Position numbers and translations under genes: made by a program. A DNA stretch of 64,000 nt from Romanomermis culicivorax (Eukaryota > Nematoda > Enoplea > Mermithida > Mermithidae): assembly GCA_963922205.1 (NCBI GenBank), contig CAWUHX010000033.1, positions 186,001 through 250,000 on the forward strand. The letters are read 5' to 3'. The notes under the pieces were generated by a model. The model saw nothing but the letters and a program-made list of their open reading frames with translations. It made no database searches and was not told the origin of the DNA. Positions 35,345 to 47,457 of this stretch are shown one piece after another; within the stretch, counting starts at the first letter, position 1; the number at the start of each line of letters is the position of its first letter.

Positions 35345-36306
35345 CAGGCCCGTAACTAGGGGGGGGGAATAGGGGGAATTCCCCCCTGAAATGAAATCCC
35401 AAAAAAATTTTTAGCGTATCTGATCGAGCGCATGTATGTGAACAAGTGACTACTCTTGGCACCTGTGAACTTTTTTCTATCAATTTATTGAATCATAAAA
35501 ATGAAGGGTTAAAGGTACAAATATTATATTTTATAATAAAATTTGCATGTCTAACAGTGTAATGCATTTGTTGAATATTTATTGGGTTTCATTCAGCTGT
35601 TTCCTACATAATATTACACTTTTTCTTGCTGTACGTATTTTATAATTTGCGTTGGATGTATATTAGGGGTTGAAGTTTATGAAAATTTTTTCGGGAGTGT
35701 TTCAACTTTTGAATCTAATACAATATGAAGCGTATCACTAGCTATTTTACATCTTCAAATTTAAATAACAAACGTCAATGTGTAGCATCAAATTCAGCTT
35801 CTTCACGTGAACCTAGTGCTGCGAATGATTCTCAAAAACCTTCAGAATCAACAGGTTAGTTAGAATAAAATTGTATCATCGTTCTAATGAGTTAAAATTC
35901 ATTTAAATATTAATCCAGTTGTAACACTAGCGTCAATTACCACATCTACAGAATTGTCGACGCCAGCAGACCTTTCAGTAGCATCATCAGCAGGTTAGTT
36001 CGATTCAAACAATAAATTTCGATGCACAATGAATTATAATATATATTTTGATCTTGAGTTTTCTCAATTATGTATTTTAAATATAGCGTTTTAAGAAATT
36101 TTTCGAGCACTAACCACTGTTAGTGCTCGAAAAGTTGATTTTTTCTGGGGCTTCGCCCCAGACCCCACCAGGGGGCGCTTAAGCGTACCACCCTGGACCT
36201 CTCAGCCCACTGGTCGGTCGCTGCGCGACTTCCGTTCGCCGAGTTTTGAGTAAGTCAAAACATTTTGGTGATTCCCCCCTGAAAAAAATTCCTAGTTACG
36301 GGCCTG
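35345..36306 (+). mobile_element. hAT-like element, 962 bp, with 8-bp target duplication
   Basis: Perfect 16-bp terminal inverted repeats CAGGCCCGTAACTAGG ... CCTAGTTACGGGCCTG, flanked by ACTACATG and ATTACATG (an 8-bp duplication with one change). It keeps two N-terminal exons of a transposase (35725-35993) but not the catalytic part, so it is an internal deletion derivative. A related element lies at 57097-58270 and a short one at 56692-56866. Confidence 0.8.
35725..35993 (+). pseudogene. N-terminal exons of a hAT (TTF/ZMYM-type) transposase
   Basis: Exon 1 (35725-35854) starts ATG and reads MKRITSYFTSSN followed by a Ser-rich stretch; it ends at a GTTAG donor. Exon 2 (35919-35993) follows a TAATCCAG acceptor and is Thr/Ser-rich, again ending at GTTAG. 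A short 'MKR...SYF' start plus a disordered Ser-rich leader is the usual N-terminus of TTF-zinc-finger hAT proteins. The downstream zinc finger and DDE parts are deleted. Confidence 0.45.
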
Positions 36307-36379
36307 ATTACATGTATGTCTCAAAGAAATATTTCTCCCCAGGGTTCTTTTCTCTAGGCACCTTGTTAACGAAATTGTT

Positions 36380-36780
36380 GCTTGCTTACTTGGTTGAAAC
36401 CGCTTCGCTGCCACTAATTGCGATTAATCGAGACGAACATGATCGTAAACCCAGCCGCGTTTTACATCGACGTTCGGGCGTACGAATTTTCTTTTCGTTC
36501 AATCGGCCGAAAATCGCCACTCGTCTTAATTGCGGTCGAATCAAGGTTGCGGAGGCAGCATCGGTATTTCGAACGTTAGCACTAATTCGCGAGCGAGCGT
36601 AGATATGAGGCGCCGAACGGCGTGTCGCTGTGGCGACCGGCGTTAAACGGTGACGCCTCAACGTGAAAAACGGTAGCGAAGTTGCCAGATCGGCGACGAA
36701 CGTTGATGGTGGGGGCGTCATAGGCCGAACAACGTCATTGTCAACGGAGGTGAACGGGGAACAACTCCGCAAATTATAGA
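36380..36780. promoter_or_regulatory. CpG-rich block, possible promoter or 5' exon
   Basis: This ~400-bp block is markedly richer in CG dinucleotides than its surroundings and is open on both strands (plus to 36602, minus from 36772 to 36386). No domain is recognised in either frame. It could be a promoter with first exon of an unseen gene, or a GC-rich element. Confidence 0.3.
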
Positions 36781-36789
36781 AAAATGAAG

Positions 36790-38446
36790 TCGTATGATGA
36801 TACTTGGGAGGCGAGGCTGAGAATTAAAAAAATAATCGAGAACTTATAGAGAAAGCTGAGAGAATAAATTCTTTTAGAATATTGATTTTTTCGTTTCATT
36901 CGCGGTAATATTGAGTAAAATGATCTAAATTTAAATTATCTCACAAACAATAAACTTTGGGCCAATAAGAATCGAAGGAAATAAAAATGAAAGAAAGACT
37001 TCGAACAACAAAAGCAGATTGAAAATTTAGAAAATGAGCATTGCTGCGGTCCATTTAGGATTTTCTACTTTTCCCGAATATACCATAAGCGATCTAAATA
37101 ACAGCAGGTCCAATGTCTAAATCGCAGATATAGAATCAAAAATCCTTTTGGCCCGAAATAATGCTTATAAGAATTGAAAATGAGCTGATAAATTATCGAA
37201 AAACAAAAAATTTCTTGCTGAATAAATCATTCTACAGTTATTCGACTAAATCGATTTCACAAGTGAAATGCAAAAACCACCGTTTTCGAATTCTCTGCAT
37301 AATTTTGATTCCTTTGCCGTAGTATGTCTGCACTCAGCAGCATTTCAAAAACCTGTACATAAAGCTTAACAAATTAGACAAAGATGATCATTTAATGAAC
37401 AATTTAAGTCTTATTACGTTCTCTGCTAGTTTAAATAACATTTCAGTTACATGGTGGCCAAAGAACAGCCTGCTTACATAAGCCAGTCAACCTAAAGAGT
37501 TCGGATTTTGCTCATCAGACAGATTGTATTTACTCAAATGTCTAACAATGAAATTCAATATGTACAGTTACAACACACCACGAGCTACACTTAACCATAG
37601 CAAACCACTGTTTCTTGATCTCAATTTTTATTCCAAGTCCTCAGAAATTGCGAACACCAATGACAATTGAGCCGAGCTGAGCAACAAATTGTAACTCTAA
37701 TGATGATAAATTAAAGTATTTCCTGGAAAATTCACCACTTTTGAAAATTTTCGATATGTACTTCTTTGATTGAGAGCTACAGAATTGAGACATTAATGCA
37801 AATTGAAATCAAGTTTTTATGCATAATGATCTCATATGGAAGTGAACTTTTCAGCAGTATTTTTTGTTGTCGAGCAATTTTTTTCTGGAAAATCCTCGGA
37901 AAACCTTCTGCCTATAGCTATACCAACCAGTCTGTGACTTTCGAACACGAATGAAATTTTGACGCACATGCTCCTAGAATAATTTTCGCAGATCTGCTCT
38001 GGTAACTGAACGTTTGTTTCCACGAGCCGTTTCTTTTGGCCCACCAACCACTCAATAAATAGGATAATGTTCTGAAATAAAGGGAACTTCGAAAGACGAG
38101 AACTTTTTTTTTAATGGAAAAAGTCTAGGAGGCCACAAGAAACGGTACTTTTACTTCCTTTCAATACCCATAAAAATGTAAATTTCAAGCCTCAAATTCT
38201 AATGATACCATCATAGAGCGTTATAAAATTTAATATTATAATCAGAATTCTAAAAATTTCAAAAAATGCTTTTCGCTTGATTTGACCAAATAGATGTTAT
38301 TCCTGAACATCAGTTTGGATTTATCAGCGTCACATAGTAAGTCAGAATAATAGTCATAGGCAGAAATTTTTTCGAAAAAATGCACGACGTGGGAACTTTT
38401 AACTTGACAAATATTAATTTTTGACATTCATTTTCGAAACATAGAT
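36790..38446. other. no gene seen
   Basis: About 1.65 kb of AT-rich sequence downstream (minus-strand sense) of the PPM1D-like gene. Contains no recognised repeat or RNA gene; likely its 3' UTR and intergenic DNA. Confidence 0.3.
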
Positions 38447-41400
38447 TCAAAATATTTTTAGCCTAATTCTAGACATACTTGAATCAAGAGGAGCAATGAT
38501 AAAATTGTCTAACAACTTTTCTTTTGATCTTGATGGCAATAAGATTTGATTTTCGACGAAAGCGTCGGTGAAAAGATTTCGCCTCTTGGGTGTTACGGCT
38601 GGAGAAGTTAAGAAAAATTGCGGTTTTTCGATATGTTTTTCTTCTTCGCCCACCAATGGAGGAATCGGCGTCTTTATTCCGCTAATGTCCGAAAAAGAGA
38701 AGGACAGACACTCTTCTTGATAGGTGAAAATCTGTTCAAAACTTTCGGACGTAAAAATCGACCAATCATCTTCTTTCTTGATGTGCCAATTTACAGGTAT
38801 ATAACCAGGCCCGCTATAGTCGTGCCACGCGGTTGTTGTATTATCAACTAAAAGTTTTGAACAATGTTTTATGGAAAAGACTATAACTATTTCATCACGG
38901 ATTGGTATTCAGGAGAATTTCGTCATTTTACTTACATTGGAGAGGCAATTTACAACAATCCGACGCTCCGTAAAATTCTAATTCAACTTTTTTACATCGT
39001 AAAATTTCCGTCGTATTTTCATTTAAACGTAAGATAGAATCACACGGTCTAGATTTGAAAACTTCATCCAAAATCAATCTCGGATGTTCGATCATTTTGA
39101 AATTTTGATAGTTCTCTTTCAGTTCATTCTTGTTGGTCGTAAAACTGGGGAAAATTAGCGCAACTGCGCTGATATTATCGGCCCTTAAGCGTCCCCAACG
39201 TGAAAGAGCTTCATTGACTAAATGCGAGGCACCATTGACTAAGTTAAAATCATTGCTCTGAAACATAAGTCGATGAAATTAAATATTACGAGCAAATTTT
39301 TACAACATGTCATTTTTACTCCGGAATCTAGGGAATTTACCTCGCACATTGCATTATCAATAATATGAACAGCGTGGAAAGGTTTAATGACATTCCACAA
39401 TCCGTCAGATCCCAAAATAATACACGCGGTACTTTTGTCCACGTTATAAAATGCGACTTGCGGTTCGGGGCTGACGACGAAACGGTCTAAACTTGCGTTA
39501 TAAGACCAAAGGTCGCCTAAAAAGTTGACAATTAGAAGCATGCATACATTTAATTGGGGGGAGTGCTATAGGACGACCCGTAAAGATTTCCCAATTCTAT
39601 GGCTAGCCATATGGTAGTCGTAGGGACCCCCATACTTTTGGTCGGAAAAATACTGGAAAATGTAAATTTTAAATGAAAAATCTTAAATAAAAAATGGTCA
39701 GAAACTTCAATTTCTCGGCGCTTCGTGCTATGGATACATTTTTTGCGGGTTTTTTAGACAAAAATTACCATTTTTTGAACCGTTTCTCGGACTTTTCTGG
39801 TTAAAAAATCGATTTTTTTCCTGCAGAGACCCCTTCCTTAAAAATTTGGGGAATCAGTGATCCCCGGCCCCAAAAATGTCGCCCAACTACCCCTGACAGA
39901 CCTCAGGGCATCGTTACATGCATGGAAACATGTAGATATGCAGACAACAAAACAAAATTATTACCCAAAGATCTCGAAACCGCTAAAAACGGCACTTTTT
40001 CCATGGAAGTCGACCGGCGAACGGGACCCTGGTGACCGCGCACCGGCCGATTCCAAACAACGCGCGCGACGCCGAATTTATTAATCACTTCACCGCCGTC
40101 GTGCGTGATACGTTCAATTTCGTCGACCGAATCCGGTTTGTGTTCGACTGTCAAACAATGGGCGATAATTTTTTCTGGATGTCCCCGGTCTGCAAATCAA
40201 TTTTTTTTTAAATAAGATTTTTAAATTTTTTCAAAGCTTAAGGATCATATTAGTAATTGTCTCACCACTTTTCTCGCCCAAAACTATACCCGAATCTCCA
40301 ACGTGACCAATGTAAACTTTGCCATTCTTGACAATAGCTATCGAAGCGGTTGTTCCCGACGTACTGTTGTAACCAGAAGCAGTTTTTGGCCAATTTTCTG
40401 AAAATACAAAGTAAAAGATTTATTGCAAGAGCAAATGTAGTAGCAGACCAGCAAGTATTGAACTACAACCAAATATCTCTCCAAAGTCTCATTCTAGAGA
40501 TTTTTTGCACTATCAATGATTTTTTTCTTGTGATTTGTCCAATGGAAACGCTATTTTCTCTAAAATTAGGCATCTGGTGATCAATTTTTAGAACTCCAGG
40601 TAGAGATAGAGGTAAACCCACCTCATACCTCTCTCTACGGGACAGTCTTATTGGTGCACCGTAATTACAATTTTACACTTCTCAAAAAGCAATGGATGAG
40701 ATATTTATGAAATAGTTTGATAACATGTTTAACGAAATGTCGAACCGATCAAAATACGAAAGATGTGAGAACCTGACACTTTGTAACGTTTATTACAACA
40801 GTTGTCGGTATATAAAATGCCCGACAAAACCGGGTTCGAAGTTTCGAAGCCGTGCATCATTTTTTGAAAACTGAGTGGCCAGTACTTCAACGAAATCAAC
40901 TACACATTTTCCGGTCAAGTTCACACAATTTTCCCAGTTTTTCAAACAATCAGAAGCACATTCTGCATATAAAATTTTATTCAAAAATGGTCTAAAATGC
41001 TTTAAAAACTTTATTTTATCCGTTTACAGTATACTACAATTGCTTTTTACGCCGAAAAACACTGTTTTTTCGCATGGAACTCTTTAGAATTTGGTGAAAA
41101 ACGCCGGAATTTTTTAGCCATTTTTTCAGTACGCCATCAAATTTAGCGCGCAGAAACCATTCAAATTTCTTTTGGCACGGGAAATTTTTTCCGTTCTAGG
41201 TTAAAATTATGTAAGAAATGCGTAAAATAAGGGAAAATTGTAGATGCCCAAGAAAATCGTCAGTAGTTGTATCTGTTCTCCTAAGTCAACGACATGATTT
41301 AGAATAATTGAGTAAAAGGTAATTTTTTCTAACATTTCTGTGACCAGAGCTGAAGCTTTAAATATTTGAATAGACGCCTCATTCCGGCGTTGCGCGCCGG

Positions 41401-44400
41401 AATAATCTCGATTTTTATATGAAACTCCTCAACACTCATCTCTAAATTTTCAGTCTAGAATGACGTCTTGATCGTTTCCTGATAGAAAAACATTCGTATC
41501 GGGGAACATCAAGCCTACGGAAAAAAGCGAAAAATTATAGAGTGCATTCGATTTATCTTGCGCGCCATAAAATATTCGCCTTTCGTTGTTTTACAATGCA
41601 GGAAAACAAATCTCTTCAACATCAACTCAAATATTACGATTTCATTTTCCAGTCTAGAACGATGTTCAGACCTGAGAAATGGACTGACATTTTGCATCAG
41701 CTAATCAACTAAAAAATCGGCTAAACGTCAAAGACGCTCCATAAATTTGGGCATGTCAGCAAAAATCGCATCATATCAGAAGTCAGAAAATTCCATCCAA
41801 AATCAGAAATCAGACACCAAAGATTTCGATTCTTTGATTGCAAAGAACTTCTTCCATTGTATAACATTGATAATATTGTAATCATTCCTCAAACGCAAAA
41901 AATTGATGTTGAGGAAACTTAAAAATTATCGGAACCAAGAAAAAGATTTGGTGTAGGTAGAGTAGTCGTCGTTATCTTAATTTTCGTCAAACAAAATATC
42001 GAAGACTAGTTCTGAGAAGGGTTTTCATTAGCACGAGACCCATTAGCATTCGTGCTAATGGAAAAATATTTCATTAGCACAGTTGGCACGGTTGAAAAGT
42101 GTTACTTTATTGGAGTCGAACTAAAGTGTGAGTTCTTATAACGTGCTTTTATTGTATCAACTCATGAAATCATGCTTGATATTGGTACCTTAAAAAAGGA
42201 ATAAGACTTATCTGATTCTAATTAAATCAGCTCATTCTTACTTTATGCACTTGATTAGTTGACCGACAAGTAAATATTCAGTAGTTAGTTTGACAGTTAT
42301 ATTTTCAGGAATCGCTGAATTCACGTTCTATTTGGACAAAAGTTTACATGTTTTCATTGTATCTGGAACTGCGCTCCAACTTCAATATAGGTTCTCGATT
42401 GATTTTTTCCAGAAGACATACAATTATATCTGCTACCCCCTTTTACTGATTTGCCTAGACTTTAACACACGTCAAAACAGCTGTTTTCAAATTACAAGTA
42501 GTGCCCAAGAGGTTAGAGCCGAACTGAATTCAGATTCGAGCCACAGTCATTTACTATGCAAAAGTTACGGAGAGAATGAGGAAAGGTTAACCGATCATTA
42601 AAGAAGACACGCTAAAGACCGGGCCTGAGCTGGATTATAGCGAACATGATTACTGTAATCCTTACTGGCGCGAAGCGCCAAAAATTTTTCAAGGTTCCGA
42701 CCTTCTGAAATGCACTAGGATTTTCGCAGTTTGACAAGAGAGTCCCTTCAAATTTTTTACAGAAAACACTGATTTAGTGAGCAAATAGCGCCGAGAAATA
42801 CTCGAATTCCTGTATTTATTCGAATAAAAGGCGCCCTGAAGTAAACGGCGCACTGTTTATTAGGTTATTATACATATTCTTGATGTAAACTTAATCTGCG
42901 CCGTTTATTAGGTGAATTCATGTTTATTTTAAAGTCTATTTTGATTGCAATGGTTTTCAGTTTGTTCTACTGATTTTATGGAGAAGCTTCTGTGAAATGC
43001 AGTCGTTAGACGAATCAGTTCAAGTCAGGGCAATAGAAAGAAGTAGTTTTGCAGCAGCAAAAAAAGAAGGAAACCGAGCCATTGATAGCCGCCTCAAAAT
43101 AAGTGAATCAAGAGTAAAATATTCCGTTCTTTTTTCTTTTCATTCCGTTAATAATTTTTTTCTTCTTTTTTCTTTACTTTTAATTTTTCTTATCTTGGTG
43201 TAGAAAGATATGGTATTTCGTGATAAAATTATGCAAATGAAGGGCGTCAAAAAAGTCAGAACTGGAAAATGCTACGAGTGCAACATTCATGAAGGAATCA
43301 GAAACAAGATGAAATTTAAAAGTGACATAATGATGAGCAAAATTTTAATAAACGACGCCTTCAGGTAGACGGCGCGAACACAAAAAAGTCAATAAACGAC
43401 GCGCAGTTAATTGGAATACGGTGTTTAACAATCTGCAGCAACGCCATTCATTGATGAGGTACATCTCTAAAAACCTCATGCAACAGTGTGTTTGCCATAT
43501 TTATTTAATAACACAGCGGCTGAGCAGTGAGCACATGAAATTTATACCAAATAGGAAAAAATAAATAATATCAGGATATTTTCAGAATAAAGAATCAACA
43601 TAGTATAATATTCGTAATTCGTATAACGCCACGGAACGGAAAAAATTTCGAATTTCTTGCAAACATATACCACAAAATCGTTCTAAGAAATTACTTCAAG
43701 TGAGACTTGTTCAAGAAATTCCCGATTATTTCCCTTTTGGTGGCCACCCTGTGAAACGTGTAGGTAAATTTAAAATCAAATATCATACCGTAATTTTTCC
43801 ACATTGCCTGATGCGTTTCGATAAATCCGTCTCGAATGGACTTCATGATAGATTCGTCGTCCATCGAATTGAAATATGGTTTTGAAACGATATTTAACCT
43901 GAAAAAATAGAGATCAATTCAGGAGTTAGTTACAACGACTTGGAAAAACATAAATAAATGAACATTGTTGAAAATTCTTGAACCACTACAAGCAAAAATT
44001 TAGCAAAGAATGAGTCATTAAATGGGGGTAATCAATTTCACGACAAGAAATGTGATTTTTGAGAGAAAATTGAGGAATGAAAACAGAAATGTTCATCTAA
44101 ACAGTTACTGGGTATTAGTATAGTACGTGCACCGGACTTCATATTTTGTGAACCATTGTGAAATTTGCATATGTAACATAGTAACCTAGGTAAATCGACA
44201 CCGTGGAATTCAAAAATCATGTCAATTTTTTCCTACAGTAAGCCGATGTCGTTCTACAGTACACTTTTCACATAAAACTCAAAAAGTAATATGAAAACTA
44301 CGCAATTAACAGCTTTAAAAAGTAAAAATAACACTTTACACATTACAAATTTTGCATTTTTTATCAAAAACAAATTTCATTTTTTGTCAAAAACACGTCA

Positions 44401-44920
44401 ATTTCCTGTTGTTTAAACGCTTACTGTAAATTTATACTTTTTGAGAAATTATTTATCCTGCACTTATTCTAAAATTAGTTTACTTGTATTTATTTTATGA
44501 TTATTTATTCATGGTATAAGAATTAAATCGTAGCTCAGTTAGGTTAAATGGTTTAGCTCAATAGGTTAGGCGCTCGCTTCGTACGCAAGAGTCTGCAGTT
44601 CGAAACCCACGGGAGACGAAAAACAACGTCGAAAGTCCGGTGCGCGTACTACACTAATACCCAGTTACTGCTACTTTATCTTACCTCAAGAAATTTTTAG
44701 CGTATTCGCTGGCGTAAGAACCACCGTGGCCGTCGAAAACGCCGAGAAAAATGTATTCTACACGACCTGACTGATTCCGTTGGCAATGCAAATGAATGCG
44801 GTCTTCCATATAACGTCGGCCGCCTTGCGTGCTACAAACACTGAGACGCAAACCGTTGAGATTCAGCCGGTTATTGTCGCTCCTGCCGCTGACGCAGGCG
44901 TCATGCAAAACGCAGGGCAT
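38447..44920 (-). CDS. PPM1D: PPM1D/Wip1-like PP2C protein phosphatase, seven coding exons
   Basis: Metal-dependent Ser/Thr phosphatase. Exons (minus): 44976-44685 (ATG at 44920), 43898-43789, 40397-40266, 40189-39965, 39516-39341, 39257-38936, 38847-38447 (TGA). All six junctions have GT-AG ends and agree in phase, giving 533 residues. PP2C motifs in order: [23 protein letters not shown], the Wip1-specific VVWNRP...GPVRRST basic loop, [27 protein letters not shown] and [10 protein letters not shown]; the metal-binding Asp residues are present. The basic loop and the LGDLWSY/SPEP pattern separate it from PPM1A/B and point to PPM1D, a nuclear phosphatase that damps p53 and DNA-damage signalling in vertebrates. 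Exons 7-8 form a ~190-residue tail that I do not recognise. An acceptor before 44976 suggests an upstream 5' UTR exon. Intron 3 (~0.1 kb after exon 4) is short, while the introns after exons 2 and 3 hold repeats. Confidence 0.9.
39552..39870. repeat. dispersed repeat S, copy 1 (in a PPM1D intron)
   Basis: Starts TTGGGGGGAGTGCTATAGGA and contains GCTAGCCATATGG, GGCGCTTCGTGCTATGGATA and GAACCGTTTCTCGGA segments. It matches 56528-57000, where the same repeat is split by a 175-bp element. It lies in the intron between the fifth and sixth exons of the phosphatase gene. Confidence 0.65.
40580..42808. other. intron of the PPM1D-like gene, mostly unique AT-rich DNA
   Basis: Part of the 3.4-kb intron between 43788 and 40398. 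It contains GC-hairpin words (e.g. GGCGTTGCGCGCC near 41389 and GGCGCGAAGCGCC near 42669) but no gene on the opposite strand that I can support. Confidence 0.35.
42809..43421 (+). mobile_element. ~613-bp element with AATAAA-type ends and a helix-turn-helix-like ORF
   Basis: The left end CCTGTATTTATTCGAATAAA and right end (complement of CCGTATTCCAATTAA) resemble the ends of the 10.86-12.08 kb family. Inside, a plus-strand frame from 42997 reads [24 protein letters not shown]. After a possible intron ending CTTGGTGTAG it continues [17 protein letters not shown]. That pattern is like the N-terminal HTH domain of CENP-B/pogo-type proteins. No DDE domain is present, so it is non-autonomous. It lies in an intron of the phosphatase gene. 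Confidence 0.4.
44545..44618 (+). repeat. degenerate tRNA-like sequence (SINE head or tRNA pseudogene)
   Basis: An A-box-like TAGCTCAATAGGTTAGGCGC and a B-box-like GTTCGAAACCC are at tRNA spacing. The anticodon arm nearly folds (loop TTCGTAC), but the D- and T-stems have mismatches, so it is not a functional tRNA. It sits in the intron after PPM1D exon 1-2 on the opposite strand. Confidence 0.4.
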
Positions 44921-45384
44921 TCTTTTATTAGTAATTGGGATTCCAAGGGTGGTGGTAAAAGTACGCGGCGTTTTAGCTGAAAGTGAGAAAAATTGCCTAT
45001 GATAATTAGTTGCGTTTTCAAGTTGTAACGTATTTGAAAATAACGAAGCTGCTGAAAGTAAAACCAAATTAAAAATGTGGAACATATTTTCTCTCCCAGT
45101 ATGAAAATGATTTTCACCGCATTGACGCATTAGGGTTGTTAATTTTCTAAAATTCTCGGTCGGGGCATCAACAAGCGATGAAAAACGTTTTTTACTTCGA
45201 AAATGGTAGAAACAGGCTTATTATCAACGATGTACATTAAGAGCGCTTATTTCGATCCGAAGCCCAGAAAAAATGACGGCCCCAAAAGTCATTAATACGA
45301 CCAGACAATTGATATTTCTTGATGTTCGGGACGGGTATACTGCGTGTATCTCTTGCTACGCAACAGTCTATTAGGGTTATATGT

Positions 45385-46226
45385 TATGTTATTAATATTA
45401 CAAACTGCAGTTGAAGGTCACACATAGACATTTCAGATGTTTCCAAATTTTTGCTTTTCAAACCTGTCTGCGAGACTACAGCAAATGGGTCTTATTATAC
45501 ATATATACTATTCTCGCTTGCATGATAGATACATATTTTTGTACGATTTTTTCTACTTAGTAGCGACGTCAAGTCCCATAAAAATGAACCACTCAAAAGC
45601 ATACCTGTACTTGGGGGGGGGGGGGGGGTTGGGGGGACCCCCCCCCAACTCGGCCAACCCTGTACCCAAAATCATTTTCCCCCAACCCCCCCCCAGTTTG
45701 GGAAAAAAAAATTTTCAAAAAAGTGTATGTTTTTTGGCCTTTTTGGGAAAAATTTCGACTTTTTCCTACCCCCCCCCCCCAACTGGTCGGAGGTCTTACA
45801 GGTATGCTCAAAAGCTCCTTTCTTTGTTAACCTACAGTATGCTTAAGTGATCTGTATAAAATTTTATTATTGTTGTATTTATATTTTGAAAGCTAAAAAA
45901 ATTAAAAGGCTTACCGTAACAATAAATTCAGTGTATTAAACTCAATCATGTTTTATAACATTTTGATGATGATATGGATCAATGGATGTCACCCCGTATG
46001 GTCGGAGTACACACCACGAAAGATTTAGTGTCTACTTTTTTGTGAGCAAATTATAGCAAAGTTGACTCGTGTACTAACTGTGTGGTTGCAAGATGGATAC
46101 ACAGGATATCGATTGATTTATATTACATCTTTTGAGTACGAGATGTATCATAAAAATACGACTTGTTTCTACTTCGAACTGAAGTCAACTCAACTAAATT
46201 AATTGTTTTGTTGATTTAGATAGACA
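45385..46226 (+). repeat. duplicated segment, copy 1 (split by a MITE)
   Basis: Matches 47985-48617 nearly throughout, including GGTCACACATAGA, GCAAATGGGTCTTATTAT, TAGCGACGTCAAGTC, GATGATATGGATCAATGGAT and TTGTTTTGTTGATTTAGATA segments. The 207-bp MITE at 45600-45806 is the main length difference. Copy 2 is inside a hAT-like element, so copy 1 is probably a fragment of a second copy that lost its ends. Confidence 0.75.
45600..45806. mobile_element. MITE, 207 bp, TIR CATACCTGTA, copy 1
   Basis: Ends CATACCTGTA ... TACAGGTATG. An exact 8-bp target duplication CTCAAAAG lies at 45592-45599 and 45807-45814. The inside is dominated by long G and C runs. The empty site survives at the equivalent place in copy 2 (near 48190). 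Confidence 0.85.
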
Positions 46227-46398
46227 GTACGAAGCCTGGCTCAGGCTTAGGCTTAGACTGGCTTGAGCAATCGACTCAGCCACAGACAATCGACAAAACG
46301 TTACCAAACAAAAGTGAAATTTTTGTTCCGTTAGGTTCGGTTGGAGGTTACTGTCGTTATATCCTACAAAATTGCAGTTATTCTTTCCGATCGAAAGT

Positions 46399-46600
46399 CA
46401 TACCTGTACTTGGGGGGGGGGTGGGGGGGACCCCCCCCAACTTGGCCAACCCTGTACCCAAAATCATTTACCCCCAACCCCCAAGTTTGGAAAAAATTAA
46501 AAAAATTTGCCAAAAAGTGTATGTTTTTTTGGCTTTTTTGGGAAAAATTTCGACTTCTTTCTACCCCCCCCCCCAACTAGTCGGATGTCTTACAGGTATG
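46399..46600. mobile_element. MITE, 202 bp, TIR CATACCTGTA, copy 2
   Basis: Same ends and interior as the copy at 45600, flanked by TCGAAAGT and TCGAAAGC (8-bp duplication, one change). Confidence 0.85.
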
Positions 46601-46608
46601 TCGAAAGC

Positions 46609-47225
46609 GGATTTTCAAGCTGAACGTTTCAAGCTGTTGGCGATCAGTTTCATCAAAAAATCAAATATAAATGACCCTTTAGACTCGAGCCCTATTCAAA
46701 AGTGAAAAAATCCTATGATTTTTGTCGTCGACAGTCAGCGATTGCACTGCTAAATTGGACTTTAGGCTTAATCTACCATTTAGCAGGCGCGTTATACCGT
46801 TTATGCCTCCTCTCCTCACACATTTTACCCAATTACTGCAAGTACCTTTTTGCATTAGACATGTTATAAGATAGGTGGTCACTAGACGCATTAATACCGA
46901 CCTTATATCCCTACTTTTGATCTTGAATTTAGTCGTTCGAATTTTCTAAAATTTATCCTTCACGTTTATACATTATTTCCTCGTTCTCGACTAATTATAT
47001 TTTGTATTGTAATTTTGCGTTCACTTCGACAGGTAATAAAATCTTTCGTTCAGTCTTTCATTCATTCATATATACATAAATTCGTAGTCGAAAATTTAAT
47101 CAATTTGAACATCCTGAACAATCCTAGAGTTATTTAAACTTTCTCAGCATTCCATTTCTTTTCGAGTCGTCGCGAACTACTTGCACAGTTTTTCCTTATC
47201 TCACTGACATGTTTAGCTGAAAAAT
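46609..47225. other. no gene seen
   Basis: About 600 bp of AT-rich sequence with no supported feature. Confidence 0.3.
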
Positions 47226-47449
47226 AGGTTGGGCACGATTTCTACAAAAAAATTAATGCGTTAAACGTCAACTTTTTTTCAATATTTTGACCTAAAAATT
47301 TTCCGCAGTTTCCAGTATGTTTCTATTAGAAAAAAAATTTGTGCCATTGGCCAAATTTTTTTGGCCTCTTGTGCCAATTGGCACAAATGTCCGTGCACAA
47401 AAAAACGCTGGCGAAAAGCCATAAGCAGTGTTTTTTTGTGCCAAAACAT
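47226..47449. repeat. palindrome-bearing repeat unit, copy 1
   Basis: Matches the tandem units at 50328-50700: GGGCACGATTT, GCGTTAAACGT, TTTTCCGCAGTTT and GTGCCATTGG words, then the perfect palindrome TTGTGCCAATTGGCACAA (47369-47386) and GTGCACAAAAAAACGCTGG. Confidence 0.65.
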
Positions 47450-47457
47450 GGTTTTTG

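Noticed and set aside
36386-36772. 128-codon minus-strand frame and the opposing plus-strand frame
   Set aside because: Arg/Ser-rich in both directions, as expected from CpG-rich DNA; no domain or splice support, so only the CpG-rich block is reported.
44545-44618. Functional tRNA gene
   Set aside because: D- and T-stems have several mismatches; only the A- and B-box words are good.
45600-46600. Long G and C runs as assembly errors
   Set aside because: They lie within two MITE copies with matching ends and 8-bp target duplications, so they belong to the element, although the exact run lengths may be unreliable.
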